From Rhodopseudomonas telluris (lineage in GTDB: Bacteria; Pseudomonadota; Alphaproteobacteria; Rhizobiales; Xanthobacteraceae), in assembly GCF_042432815.1 (NCBI RefSeq), contig NZ_JBHLWM010000012.1:62001-126000 (forward strand): a stretch of 64,000 nucleotides of DNA. The letters are read 5' to 3'. This document shows positions 46,753-54,688 of this stretch, in pieces; positions within the stretch are counted from its first letter, which is position 1, and the number at the start of each line of letters is the position of its first letter. The notes below the pieces were generated by a model. That model saw nothing but the letters and a program-made list of their open reading frames with translations. It had not been told where the DNA came from and did no database searches. The translations under genes and the position numbers were made by a program.

Positions 46753-48243
46753 TTAGAAAGTGCGCTGGACGCGGACGGCGCCGGTCCAGGTGTCCTGGTC
46801 CTTGAACTGGTAGACCGCGGTCGGCTTGGTCGCGCCCGGGTTCACCGTGCCGGTGGTGCCGGTGTAGTTCTGATCGATCCGGGTGTAGATGACTTCGCCC
46901 GAGAACGTCAGGTTCTTGACCGGGGTCCACGCGGTGCGGGTACCGATCTGAGCAATGTTGAAGTTCGGGTTGCCCGTGAAGGTGCCGCCTACAGCGTTGC
47001 GGAGACCCTGGGTGTAGAGCGCGCCGCCGGTGCTGCCGAAGTCGACCGAGGTGTAGGCACCGAAGATCGAGGTCGCCCAGTAGGGGTTCCAGTTGTGGTT
47101 GAACGCACCACGGATGCCCCAGGCCTTGGTGGTCTCGATGCCGCCGCCGTTGGTGAACACGCCGTCGATGGCCGAGCCGATCGCGATGGTCTGGTAGGCA
47201 CCGATCGCGCCGTTGCCGTACATCGCGAAGTTGTTCGGGCTGGTGCCGCCGATCACGTAGCGGATCGCACCGTCAGCATAGGTCGCGTCGAGGTTGAGGC
47301 TGTCGCCGGGGCCGGTCGGCAGGTTCTTGAGCGACAGGGCGGCGAGCACCGCGTAGCCCCACTTGTCGTCCGGATGACCGGTGGTTTCCAGCGACGGGTT
47401 ATAGTAGCTGGCGCGGTTCTGGTGAGCCGCGGCCGACACCTGGAAGAGGCCCCAGGCCTGGTCGACGCGGATCTTGCCGACGATGTCCGGGATCTGCGTG
47501 CCGGCAACGTAGTTGGTGCCCGCGGCCGCGCCCGACAGCCAGGTCGTGCCGTTGTTGGCGGTGCTGGCGCTGCCGAGGCCGGTCACGTTGACGAGGCTGG
47601 AGACGCCCTGAGCCTGGCGATAGCCGCTCTGATCTTCGAGCGAGATCGAGCCCGAGATCCCGTTGCCGAATTCGGCGGTGTAGGCAACCTGGTTGATACC
47701 GGTCGAGGTGTCGTCGCCGCCGAGCAGGTTCGACGTGATGTTGCCGGGCGAGCCGTTCCACGGCGTCGAGAACTGCGACACCGCCTTACCGAAGGTGAAG
47801 CCGGCGAACTGCACGAAGGCGAAGTAGACGCCGAGCTCACCGCCGGCAACGGTCGACGACGAGCCGCCGCTGGTCCAGGTGAACACCGAGTCGAAGTAGG
47901 TGCGCACGACGCCGTATTCGGTCGCGGTGCGGGTGTCGATGTTGATGTCCTGACGCGAACGGAAGATGGTGTTGTTCGACAGGCGGTTGCCCTGGCCGGC
48001 GGCGCCGTTCCAGGCCGGAGTTTCGGTCATGCCCGAGGCATTGACCGCGACTTCGGCGCGGGTGAAGCCACCGAGCTTGATGCAGGTGTCGGTGCCCGGG
48101 ATGTAGTAGAAGCCTGCGCCGTAGAGCGAGCAGACCTTGACGTATTCCACCGCCTTGGCCTTGAGCGGAAGGTCGGCGGCTTGCGCAGCCGTCACCATCA
48201 GAGCGGCCGTGCTGCCCAGCATCAGGCCTTTCACGAAATTCAT
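46753..48243 (-). CDS. outer-membrane porin (alphaproteobacterial Porin_2 family)
   Basis: A 496-residue beta-barrel porin. The signal peptide MNFVKGLMLGSTAALMVTAAQA is followed by ADLPLKAKAVEYVKVCSLYGAGFYYIPGTDTCIKLGGFTRAEV, the hallmark N-terminus of Porin_2 with two Cys. The barrel strands end in TGAVRVQRTF, with a terminal Phe needed for assembly. SD GGAGG lies upstream. As a major general porin it would admit small solutes. The long A+T-rich upstream region fits strong, regulated expression. Confidence 0.95.
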   Translation of the reverse strand: MNFVKGLMLGSTAALMVTAAQAADLPLKAKAVEYVKVCSLYGAGFYYIPGTDTCIKLGGFTRAEVAVNASGMTETPAWNGAAGQGNRLSNNTIFRSRQDINIDTRTATEYGVVRTYFDSVFTWTSGGSSSTVAGGELGVYFAFVQFAGFTFGKAVSQFSTPWNGSPGNITSNLLGGDDTSTGINQVAYTAEFGNGISGSISLEDQSGYRQAQGVSSLVNVTGLGSASTANNGTTWLSGAAAGTNYVAGTQIPDIVGKIRVDQAWGLFQVSAAAHQNRASYYNPSLETTGHPDDKWGYAVLAALSLKNLPTGPGDSLNLDATYADGAIRYVIGGTSPNNFAMYGNGAIGAYQTIAIGSAIDGVFTNGGGIETTKAWGIRGAFNHNWNPYWATSIFGAYTSVDFGSTGGALYTQGLRNAVGGTFTGNPNFNIAQIGTRTAWTPVKNLTFSGEVIYTRIDQNYTGTTGTVNPGATKPTAVYQFKDQDTWTGAVRVQRTF

Positions 48244-48773
48244 TTGAAACCTCCAAGTTTTGCCGTTTGGGCAACACCGTTGGCTTCAAGTATCGGCCAC
48301 ACGGCTTCACCCGCGAACCACCTTCGGAGCGCCGGCTATCGCGGGCCGCTCGTCGGGCGGGGACGACTTCGAGGTGCCCCCCTCCGTCGGTCTCAGACTC
48401 GATACATAACAAAGTTAGCTATTGGAAGGACCAAACAAAGATACCTATCTTCATTCAGGGAACTTGTGGCCAATAGGCAACAGTGTGTCACGATTCTGTC
48501 ACGGTTAAAGTTCCCGCTTCGTACGCTGAAAACAACTCGGGTTATTCCCGGCTTTGGCATAATTTGCTGAATCTGAAGCAGATTCAGCACAGTCCTTATC
48601 TGTGACGGTGGCGTGAAGCGGGTTTAGGCGCTACATTGTTAAGCACAAAGGTAATACTTTGGTCGGCATCGGGCTCGGAGAATATCTTATCAAAAAACAT
48701 TCTGCCCTTCTCTAACAGGGCCGAATCGAAGCTCGGACGACGCTGGGGAAACGGACGATCGGAGGTTCTGGGA
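48244..48773. other. 530-base A+T-rich intergenic region between porin and MarR gene
   Basis: Divergent promoter region, clearly richer in A+T than the rest of the window (notably 48400-48720). TGTCACG occurs twice, 11 bases apart (about 48486 and 48497), and may be an operator. The porin mRNA probably has a long leader. No coding gene recognised, and a small RNA cannot be excluded. Confidence 0.5.
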
Positions 48774-49304
48774 ATGCCGAGTCGGCACAACGCGCACAAG
48801 ATCGAGCCGCTCGAGGCTAGCCTCGGCGCCGAAATCGGGCGCGCTGATCATTGCCTGTCGTATCAGGTGATCTGGGACTTCGTTTCGATCAGCAACAATC
48901 TCGAAGATATCCGGCGATCGTGGGCCAAGCTGTTCGGCATCAGCGGCTCGCAATGGCTGATCCTGATGGCGATCAGCGATCTCGACAAGGGCAACGGCGT
49001 CTCGGTCGGCGAGGTCTCAGACAAGATCCACGCCGTCTCGACCTTCGTGACCACCCAGACCAAGATCCTCGAGCGTCTCGGCCTGATCCATCGCGTGACC
49101 TCGACGACCGACGCGCGGGTCGTACTGATGTCGCTGTCGGAGGCGGCGCAGCAGAAGATCGCTGCGCTGACGCCGCGCTGGGAGGCGCTGCACGCCTACA
49201 TCTTCAGCGATTTCGACGCCGCAGCGCTGAACGACGTCAAAGCCAAGCTCGAAATCCTCAAACGCCGCACCAAGGTCGCGATGCAGCGGGTGGCGGAAGA
49301 CTAA
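48774..49304 (+). CDS. MarR-family transcriptional regulator
   Basis: A 176-residue winged-helix regulator. FGISGSQWLILMAISDLDKGNGVSVGEVSDKIHAVSTFVTTQTKILERLGLIHRVTSTTDARVVLMSLSE covers the recognition helix and the wing (TSTTDARVV). ATG 48774 follows TCTGGGA; longer frames upstream are A+T-rich and unlike coding sequence. It faces the porin gene and may regulate it. Confidence 0.88.
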   Translation: MPSRHNAHKIEPLEASLGAEIGRADHCLSYQVIWDFVSISNNLEDIRRSWAKLFGISGSQWLILMAISDLDKGNGVSVGEVSDKIHAVSTFVTTQTKILERLGLIHRVTSTTDARVVLMSLSEAAQQKIAALTPRWEALHAYIFSDFDAAALNDVKAKLEILKRRTKVAMQRVAED

Positions 49305-49807
49305 GTCCCGCCCGCGCTCCTGCGGATCGCGCTTTTTCCGAAGTTCTTGGATATCGAGGCCGCGACATGAAGGGGGCCAGGGCCGCGCGATCGTGGCGCG
49401 CTGGCGGCAGTTCGGTGGCGAGCCTTCATCTCCCTTTCAAGAGAGCGTGCAGCGGATCTGCTGTGCCGTCTGCTGACCAAGCCGTCGCGTTCAAGGCCCC
49501 GGAAGGTCGGGGCAGCATCCGCTGTGAAATCGGCTCGGTTGCACGACGCTATTGCGATTAGCGGCGCAGGTCGTCGGCGGGCGTCGCCACCATCAGCGTG
49601 CCCCACGTCTCGCCCAGCCACCGCAGACAAATGCTGACGTCCGGGCCTTGCGCGCTATCAGGACCGAAGCGATCGCCTTCAATCCCGGGCACATCAACGA
49701 TGCCGGGGTTACTTCCGTGTGTGTGAAGCTCACGAATGTGCCTTCTTGTGAGGGATTTTGGCTCGGTTATCTGGAGTTTCTTCGTAACGTCTAAACCAGA
49801 GGCCACC
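49305..49807. other. 503-base intergenic region
   Basis: No supported gene. A minus-strand frame crosses it with a plausible-looking end (LRWLGETWGTLMVATPADDLRR at 49558) but continues antisense through the azoreductase, so at most it is a gene remnant. Promoter of azoR presumably lies close to 49730-49800, which is A+T-richer. Confidence 0.4.
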
Positions 49808-50362
49808 ATGAAGATCCTCCACCTCGATAGCAGCGTCGCCGGCGAGAACAGCGTCAGCAAGAAGATCTCGGCTGCAGTCGTTGCCAAGCTTTCCGCCGAT
49901 CGCCTCGGTGCTGTGGTCAAGTATCGCGACCTCGGCGCCGATCCGCTGCCGCATCTGACGCTAGCCGATCTCGCCGACCACACGATTGTCGACGAATTTC
50001 TGTCCGCCGATGTCGTGGTAATCGGTGCGCCGATGTACAACTTCACCGTGCCGACCAACCTGAAGGCCTGGCTCGACCGCATCGCGATCGCGGGCAAGAC
50101 GTTTCAATATGGCGCCAATGGCCCCGCCGGACTTGCGGGTGGCCGCAAGGTGATCGTCGCGTCCACGCGTGGCGGCTTCTATGGCCCTGACTCGCCGGTC
50201 TCCGGCTATGAACTGCAGGACCGCTATCTGCAGACCTTTTTCGGTTTCCTTGGCATCACCGACATCACCTTCATCCACGCCGAGGGCATCGGCATGGGGC
50301 CGGAGCAGCGGGAGCGGGCACTCAACAATGCCCTCGCGGCAACCGGCGCGCTGGCCGCCTGA
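49808..50362 (+). CDS. azoR: FMN-dependent NADH:quinone oxidoreductase / azoreductase
   Basis: A 184-residue flavodoxin-fold enzyme. MKILHLDSSVAGENSVSKKIS binds FMN phosphate, and PMYNFTVPTNLKAWLDRIAIAGKTFQYGANGPAGL with STRGGFYG are diagnostic of AzoR. It reduces quinones and azo compounds with NADH. ATG 49808 follows CAGAGG. MarR-type regulators often control such genes, and one lies upstream. Confidence 0.93.
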   Translation: MKILHLDSSVAGENSVSKKISAAVVAKLSADRLGAVVKYRDLGADPLPHLTLADLADHTIVDEFLSADVVVIGAPMYNFTVPTNLKAWLDRIAIAGKTFQYGANGPAGLAGGRKVIVASTRGGFYGPDSPVSGYELQDRYLQTFFGFLGITDITFIHAEGIGMGPEQRERALNNALAATGALAA

Positions 50363-50433
50363 ACATCCGGCGCGGCGGCCTCATGGCCTCCGCGCCGTGC
50401 TGTCCCCGGATGTTCCAGTGACGGGAACGTGTA

Positions 50434-50982
50434 TCACCGAGCTCGCAGGACCGCGGTGGAGTAGTTCTCGGCAGAACCGGCAGTTACGTCCAGCAGATCG
50501 AATCCCCTCTGCCAGGCGGAGATGGCGTCCGGTTCCATCGTCAGCACGAGGAGACCGCCGTGCTTCATGACCCTGTCAAAATCGTACATGCACGAAACCT
50601 GTTCGATCAACGGGACATGGCTGACTAACAGATCTGTCATTCCACCCGCGACTGGCATCGGCGGATGCTCATAGACATGGAAGTCAATAAGCGGGATCTC
50701 ATCCTCTGCCCACTGAATCGCGGCGGCATCTGTGTCGACGCCAATGATGTAAGCCGTCGGGAAAAGGCTTGGAAGATAGCGGGTCACCCGGCCCGCTCCG
50801 CAGCCCCAGTCGACGATCGTTTTGAACTCACTTCGATCGCGGCCGTCGAACCGTTCAACCGATCCCGCGACCGCGGCGGCGAAGCTGCTGCCGATGCGGT
50901 GATATTCATCGTCCCGAAGACGATTGTTGCTCTTTCGGAAATCGGGGCCCGGATAGGGGATGCCTGTTTCTGGAATGATCAC
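50434..50982 (-). CDS. class I SAM-dependent methyltransferase
   Basis: A 182-residue methyltransferase. Motif I is VDWGCGAGRVTRYL, the acidic loop is IIGVDTDAAAIQWAEDEI, and VSHVPLIEQVSC lies in the motif IV region. The start is GTG 50982, placed within a hairpin that also covers its SD (see 50980-50998). It follows another methyltransferase gene after a 17-base gap and is probably made only by translational coupling. Substrate unknown. Confidence 0.85.
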   Translation of the reverse strand: MIIPETGIPYPGPDFRKSNNRLRDDEYHRIGSSFAAAVAGSVERFDGRDRSEFKTIVDWGCGAGRVTRYLPSLFPTAYIIGVDTDAAAIQWAEDEIPLIDFHVYEHPPMPVAGGMTDLLVSHVPLIEQVSCMYDFDRVMKHGGLLVLTMEPDAISAWQRGFDLLDVTAGSAENYSTAVLRAR

Positions 50983-50998
50983 AGGAGCGTCTCCTGTG
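50980..50998 (-). promoter_or_regulatory. hairpin hiding SD and start codon of second methyltransferase
   Basis: On the minus strand CACAGGAG-ACG-CTCCTGTG forms a perfect 8-bp stem with a 3-base loop. The 5' arm holds the SD AGGAG and the 3' arm ends with the GTG start codon. It begins two bases after the TGA of the upstream gene (51000-51002), so a terminating ribosome would open it. Confidence 0.7.
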
Positions 50999-50999
50999 G

Positions 51000-51863
51000 T
51001 CAGTTTCGCCGCGCGTGGATGACGTGACGCGGCTGACCGTTCTCGGGGCCGGGAGGCGCATCAAGGATGTCGAAGCGCTTGAATCCGAGATCCGACAACA
51101 TCGCTTTCACGCAAGCAATGTTCTGGTACCAGAACGTCGTGTCGTCTCCGTTCAGATTGAATGCATATTCCATCAACGGCTTGTCGATCTCGTTATTCCA
51201 CGTGTGGGTCAGCACGATAATATGGTCGCGGGACATCGCCGCTGCTTTGCGGAGCCCGCCGAGCGGGTCGACCAGATGGTAGAGGACCCCGAGAAAGAGA
51301 ACTGTGTCGAAGGTGCCGTGAATCGCCGGGTCGAGCGAGAACAGGTCGGCCTCACATTCGCGGACCCTCGACTTCAGCGCCGACTTTGCAAAGTCGAAGC
51401 CTGCCTTCGTGCCCCAGCCCGGACCACCCCAGCAGAACCAGTCCGTGGACAGCACGTCGGCCGCGCCGCGCTGTTCAGCACCGAACGAGTAGAAGCCGTC
51501 CCAAGCCCCGATATCGAGAACGCTGCGGCCTTTGACGGGATGCCGAAATACGGCGTCGACCGCTTCTTGTTTCTGCATGCCGTTGGTGACGTACCCGTCC
51601 GGCAGGGTGATGGAGTGAAACCAATGCACGGCCTCGGCCGGATGCGCCGCCTTGGCGATCGTCTCCAGGGCAATCCGTTGTTCATCTGCTGGGCGCGATC
51701 GGAATTCTTCGCTTTGTGCGAGAATGTGCATCAAGCGACCGACCGTCAGTTGGTAGGGCTTGGTTACGGCTTGGAAGTGGGCCCTTCCGCCTTCGTCGGC
51801 AGGCCTTCCGAGAACGGCCTGGTAGGCCTGGTCGATCCCCTCCGGGGTGATCAGGTTGTGCAT
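51000..51863 (-). CDS. methyltransferase with N-terminal DUF4214-like segment
   Basis: A 287-residue protein. Residues 1-70 (QAYQAVLGRPADEGGRAHFQ...LMHILAQSEEFRSRP) match the DUF4214 pattern found in glycan-modifying proteins. The rest is a class I methyltransferase: VLDIGAWDGFYSFGAEQRGAADVLSTDW is motif I, resembling the CmoB/DUF1698 group, and LFLGVLYHLVDPLGGLRKA motif IV. ATG 51863 has a strong GGAGGT. The combination suggests methylation of a surface sugar or lipid. It lies at the edge of the prophage. Confidence 0.82.
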   Translation of the reverse strand: MHNLITPEGIDQAYQAVLGRPADEGGRAHFQAVTKPYQLTVGRLMHILAQSEEFRSRPADEQRIALETIAKAAHPAEAVHWFHSITLPDGYVTNGMQKQEAVDAVFRHPVKGRSVLDIGAWDGFYSFGAEQRGAADVLSTDWFCWGGPGWGTKAGFDFAKSALKSRVRECEADLFSLDPAIHGTFDTVLFLGVLYHLVDPLGGLRKAAAMSRDHIIVLTHTWNNEIDKPLMEYAFNLNGDDTTFWYQNIACVKAMLSDLGFKRFDILDAPPGPENGQPRHVIHARRN

Positions 51864-52271
51864 CAAAATACCTCCATTAAGGATGGTGTTATTGCACCCC
51901 GAAGTTGAAGGTTCAACCCAGTCTGATACCCTCCCGGTTGAGATGGTCCCGTTCTGCCGCATACCGAAAAACCGTGAAGAAGGCGCGGACGGTTCTATTT
52001 TACCCCGTCGCGGGGCGGCGACGTGTGGAGCTGAGATCGTGTGGGGGTGTCTTCTCGCCTGACGTGTTGTCCGCATGCTCGATCGGGCATGCGGCGCGCG
52101 CCTCGGGTTCCGACCCAGCGCAGAGCGGCGCGGCGAAAGTCGGCGCAGTCGACAACACGCCCGTCATCGCGCCGCTCGGCACTTTCAGTAGGTCCCCCCA
52201 AAAAGGTTGCGGCCAGCCTTGGGGGAGGCTTTGCGGCGCTGAGACAAATCAAATACTTACGTAGTGAGAGG
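51864..52271. other. 408-base region between host genes and prophage integrase
   Basis: No supported gene. A hairpin (TCCCCC...GGGGGA, about 52192-52231) lies 40 bases beyond the integrase stop and may end its transcript. The left attachment site should lie here or just inside, but the right end of the prophage is outside the window so no att repeat can be identified. No tRNA is visible. Confidence 0.45.
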
Positions 52272-53333
52272 TCAGCTTTCCACGGATTTTACACGCGGCT
52301 TGGGCAGGCTATCGACCCGACCCCATTCCTCGCGAGCAGCCACGTGCGCGTACCGCGCTGCCGATCGCGGGTCTCGCCAACGGCCCGTCGCCACGAGGCC
52401 TTGCACGTCCGCTCGGCCATAGCGGCGCATCCAAGTCGCCCAGGTGTGACAGAACGTGTGGAAGCCAACCCACGACAGCCGATGCGGTGGTATCCGGCGA
52501 TCGGCCTTCGTCTCCTTGCCGTGCCTGGGCTTTGGCACGATTCCGCACACGTGAAGCTTGGCGCGGGTCAGACGATCTTTCAGGCCGCCGCCGCGGCGGA
52601 AGGGAAATACCTGACCGGTTCTCCTGTCTCCAGCGAACGTGCGCATTTCCTCGCGCAATTCGGCCTGCAGCAGTACCGTGCGTGGATCGTCGTTCTTGCT
52701 GGTGGCGATGTAGGCGACGCCGAGATCGAAGTCGACTTGCTCCCAGCGCAGCGCCATCGCCTCGCTGATGCGGCAGCCAGTGTAAAGCAGGAAGCGAAGC
52801 AGCATCCCGAACGCGCGATCGTCGCGGTCCGCCGCATCGATGATTGCGAAGGCGTCGTCGACGCTGAGGAAGTCGGTGACGATCCGGCCTTTCGCCCCCT
52901 TGGGCCGCTTGATCTGGATGTCGCGACCGGCGCGATGCAGCACCGCCGATACCGGCGTGTAGACCTTGCGGTTGCGCGTAGCAGGCGTGGCCGTGGGGTA
53001 GAGCGCGAGCGCTGCGGCGTCGATCTCGGCCTGTCCGATCTCGGCGATCGGCGTCTCTCCGAAATAGCTGATCAATCTGCCGAGGTTCTCGCGCTCGCCG
53101 CCGCCCCGCATGTAGGAGACGGCCGCGGCGATGAACGTTTCGCCTAGGCCGACGGCCGGCTTTTCTGGAAATTCACCACGTTCGATGCGGCCCTCGAGGA
53201 GCTTGCGCTGCTGTTCGGCAACGGCCTTCCGAGCAGTTCTTGCGCTTCGGTCCACACTGACGCCGAGGTACGTTCCGCGGATCGTGTAGTTCGGGCTCTT
53301 GCCTTTACGGGGCGGGACGAGCTTGAGGGGCAT
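52272..53333 (-). CDS. int: phage tyrosine recombinase (integrase) with altered HxxR motif
   Basis: A 353-residue integrase. Catalytic residues: R188 (TGCRISEAMALRW), K213 (TSKND), H292, W319 and nucleophile Y328 (SAARYAHV). The HxxR box reads HTFCHTWAT, so the second catalytic Arg is Cys295 (codon TGT, complement of 52449-52451; CGT would be Arg). This single C-to-T change should weaken or abolish strand exchange. The start ATG 53333 begins MPLKLVPPRKGK. As leftmost gene of the prophage it would carry out integration and excision. Confidence 0.92.
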   Translation of the reverse strand: MPLKLVPPRKGKSPNYTIRGTYLGVSVDRSARTARKAVAEQQRKLLEGRIERGEFPEKPAVGLGETFIAAAVSYMRGGGERENLGRLISYFGETPIAEIGQAEIDAAALALYPTATPATRNRKVYTPVSAVLHRAGRDIQIKRPKGAKGRIVTDFLSVDDAFAIIDAADRDDRAFGMLLRFLLYTGCRISEAMALRWEQVDFDLGVAYIATSKNDDPRTVLLQAELREEMRTFAGDRRTGQVFPFRRGGGLKDRLTRAKLHVCGIVPKPRHGKETKADRRIPPHRLSWVGFHTFCHTWATWMRRYGRADVQGLVATGRWRDPRSAARYAHVAAREEWGRVDSLPKPRVKSVES

Positions 53334-53521
53334 GGCGCGACCATCGTGGCGTCGAGGATGCGGGCGATGTCGTTCTCGCGGAACAGCTTGGTTCGCCCGA
53401 CCTGACTGTAGAAAGGCCGCCCGTGCGCGTCTACCGGGTGTTTGGCCAGCCAATCCTGCAGCCAGCGCTTGGATTTGCGCAGCACGCCAGCGGCTTCAAC
53501 CAGGTCGAGAAGGTGCGTCAT
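53144..53521 (-). CDS. excisionase-like helix-turn-helix protein overlapping the integrase
   Basis: A 125-residue frame. Residues 1-65 (LLDLVEAAGVLRKSKRWLQDWLAKHP...YSQVGRTKLFRENDIARIL) form a MerR/excisionase-type winged helix. The last ~60 residues (Ser/Arg-rich) are out of frame over the first 190 bases of int and may have no independent role. ATG 53521 overlaps the upstream stop by 4 bases. Likely Xis or a regulator of int; a genuine shorter protein could have lost its stop. Confidence 0.7.
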   Translation of the reverse strand: MTHLLDLVEAAGVLRKSKRWLQDWLAKHPVDAHGRPFYSQVGRTKLFRENDIARILDATMVAPCPSSSSRPVKARARTTRSAERTSASVWTEAQELLGRPLPNSSASSSRAASNVVNFQKSRPSA

Positions 53522-53727
53522 CGCGTTGTCGCCGCTTTCCGATCGTGCCGCCGCTGGCGCTGAACGGCGGCCTTGTTCTGGATCGCCTTCCGCTGCAGCG
53601 CCTCGGCATGGCACGACGGGCAGAGGCGGCCGCGCGGCTGCGCGACGGGGTTGGCGTGGCAGTTGCCGCAGACGCGACCGCCGGCCTCGATCTCCGGCGG
53701 TAGGGCGCTGTCGGGATTCCAGTTCAT
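53518..53727 (-). CDS. small phage zinc-ribbon protein
   Basis: A 69-residue protein with a four-Cys zinc knuckle (VCGNCHANPVAQPRGRLCPSCHAEALQRK), then a basic tail. It overlaps both neighbours by 4 bases, as in a tight phage operon. Probably nucleic acid-binding; function unknown. Confidence 0.7.
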   Translation of the reverse strand: MNWNPDSALPPEIEAGGRVCGNCHANPVAQPRGRLCPSCHAEALQRKAIQNKAAVQRQRRHDRKAATTR

Positions 53728-54092
53728 GACGCGTCCTCCGCTCGCAGGCGCGCATGGATCGCTGCCGAGGCCGCGATCAGGCATTCCAGTGTCGCGGCTC
53801 CGACGACGTTCTCGGCGACCCGCCCGGCGGCGCGCGTGAGGGCAGCGGGGCCGAACTGCGCAACGCGTTTGGCGAGGTAGCTGCCGGCCTGCGCCATGCG
53901 CTGGCGCTGACGCTCTTTCGGCGAAAACTTGGTGGTCGACGGCCGCCGCAGGCCGCGTGCGGCCATGCGGGACTTGATCGCCTTCACCGTGTGCCGGGGC
54001 AGCGCGGCGATGAGGTCGGCGTCGCTCGCGTCTGCCGGGGCGAGACTGTCCAGCATCGACAGTTCGCGATTGGTCCAGCGGGTGCAGGGCAT
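53724..54092 (-). CDS. phage protein with SANT/Myb-like N-terminus
   Basis: A 122-residue basic protein. MPCTRWTNRELSMLDSLAPADASDADLIAALPRHTVKAIKSRMAARGL matches the SANT/Myb or GcrA-like pattern (W-T-x2-E-...-L). This suggests DNA binding. The remainder is Ala/Arg-rich helix. Overlaps the zinc-ribbon gene by 4 bases. Confidence 0.65.
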   Translation of the reverse strand: MPCTRWTNRELSMLDSLAPADASDADLIAALPRHTVKAIKSRMAARGLRRPSTTKFSPKERQRQRMAQAGSYLAKRVAQFGPAALTRAAGRVAENVVGAATLECLIAASAAIHARLRAEDAS

Positions 54093-54106
54093 TGCCGGCG
54101 TCCCCG

Positions 54107-54292
54107 CTACGCCGCTTCGCGCATCGCCGAGCCGACGGCGTCGAGCGTGCGAAGATACGCCTTGTCGTCGTCGGTCGGGGCGATGTCGAGCGCTTCCGCA
54201 TCGACGATGGTCAGGCGCTGATCAGGCGGCAGGCGGCGGTTCGCCTGCCAGATTGCGAGTTCGATCGTCGCGCGAAGCTGCGGGGTCATCAC
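54107..54292 (-). CDS. small phage hypothetical protein
   Basis: A 61-residue acidic protein, not recognised. It is predicted all-helical (LRATIELAIWQANRRLPPDQRL). It lies in the leftward operon between 91- and 122-residue genes with normal spacing. Confidence 0.55.
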   Translation of the reverse strand: MMTPQLRATIELAIWQANRRLPPDQRLTIVDAEALDIAPTDDDKAYLRTLDAVGSAMREAA

Positions 54293-54298
54293 AGCCCC

Positions 54299-54574
54299 CT
54301 AAGCCGTCAAGACGGACAGCGACTGCGCGCGCTCGCGTGCTTCGGCAGCGTGGGCGTCGAGCTGGGCGCCGGTCCAGCCGAGTAGCTCGAGCTCGTCGCG
54401 GGTGATGCCGCCTTCGCGCTGGCTGGCCTGGCGCATGTCGTCGGCCAGCCGCTTGATGGCGGCGGGGCCCTTGAGCCCGGCGCGGGCCGGGGCGAGGGCG
54501 CTGTCGATCAGCTCGGAAACGGCAGCGTAGGGCTGGGATGGCCGGCTGGCACCGGGGCGAGGGGGGCGTCGCAT
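54299..54574 (-). CDS. phage hypothetical protein, first gene of the leftward operon
   Basis: A 91-residue basic protein, not recognised; the helical second half is ITRDELELLGWTGAQLDAHAAEARERA. SD GGGAGA lies upstream. The operator pair at 54611 and 54642 lies directly in front, so it is the first gene controlled from that side. Confidence 0.58.
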   Translation of the reverse strand: MRRPPRPGASRPSQPYAAVSELIDSALAPARAGLKGPAAIKRLADDMRQASQREGGITRDELELLGWTGAQLDAHAAEARERAQSLSVLTA

Positions 54575-54610
54575 GGAAATCTCCCGTGATGTTTCACGGG
54601 AAACAAACCT

Positions 54611-54625
54611 ACACCAAATTGGTGT
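54611..54625. promoter_or_regulatory. prophage operator OL1
   Basis: ACACCAAATTGGTGT, a perfect palindrome about a central A. It sits between the repressor gene and the leftward int operon, and shares ACACC-N5-GGTGT with the sites near 55300-55374. Confidence 0.85.
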
Positions 54626-54641
54626 GGGGTCAACTCGTCCG

Positions 54642-54656
54642 ACACCGATATGGGGT
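54642..54656. promoter_or_regulatory. prophage operator OL2 (one mismatch)
   Basis: ACACCGATATGGGGT matches the ACACC-N5-GGTGT consensus at nine of ten positions. Its centre is 31 bases from that of OL1, about three helical turns, so repressor dimers would lie on one face. Confidence 0.65.
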
Positions 54657-54688
54657 TATCTCATGAATCTGGTGTTGCGGAGCGCCTT

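Noticed and set aside
49558..50097. Minus-strand frame ending LRWLGETWGTLMVATPADDLRR
   Set aside because: Most of it is antisense to azoR and lacks an SD. I cannot show that it is a gene rather than a remnant or chance.
52192..52231. TCCCCC...GGGGGA inverted repeat as attL
   Set aside because: A hairpin after the integrase is better explained as a terminator. An att core needs its second copy, which is outside the window.
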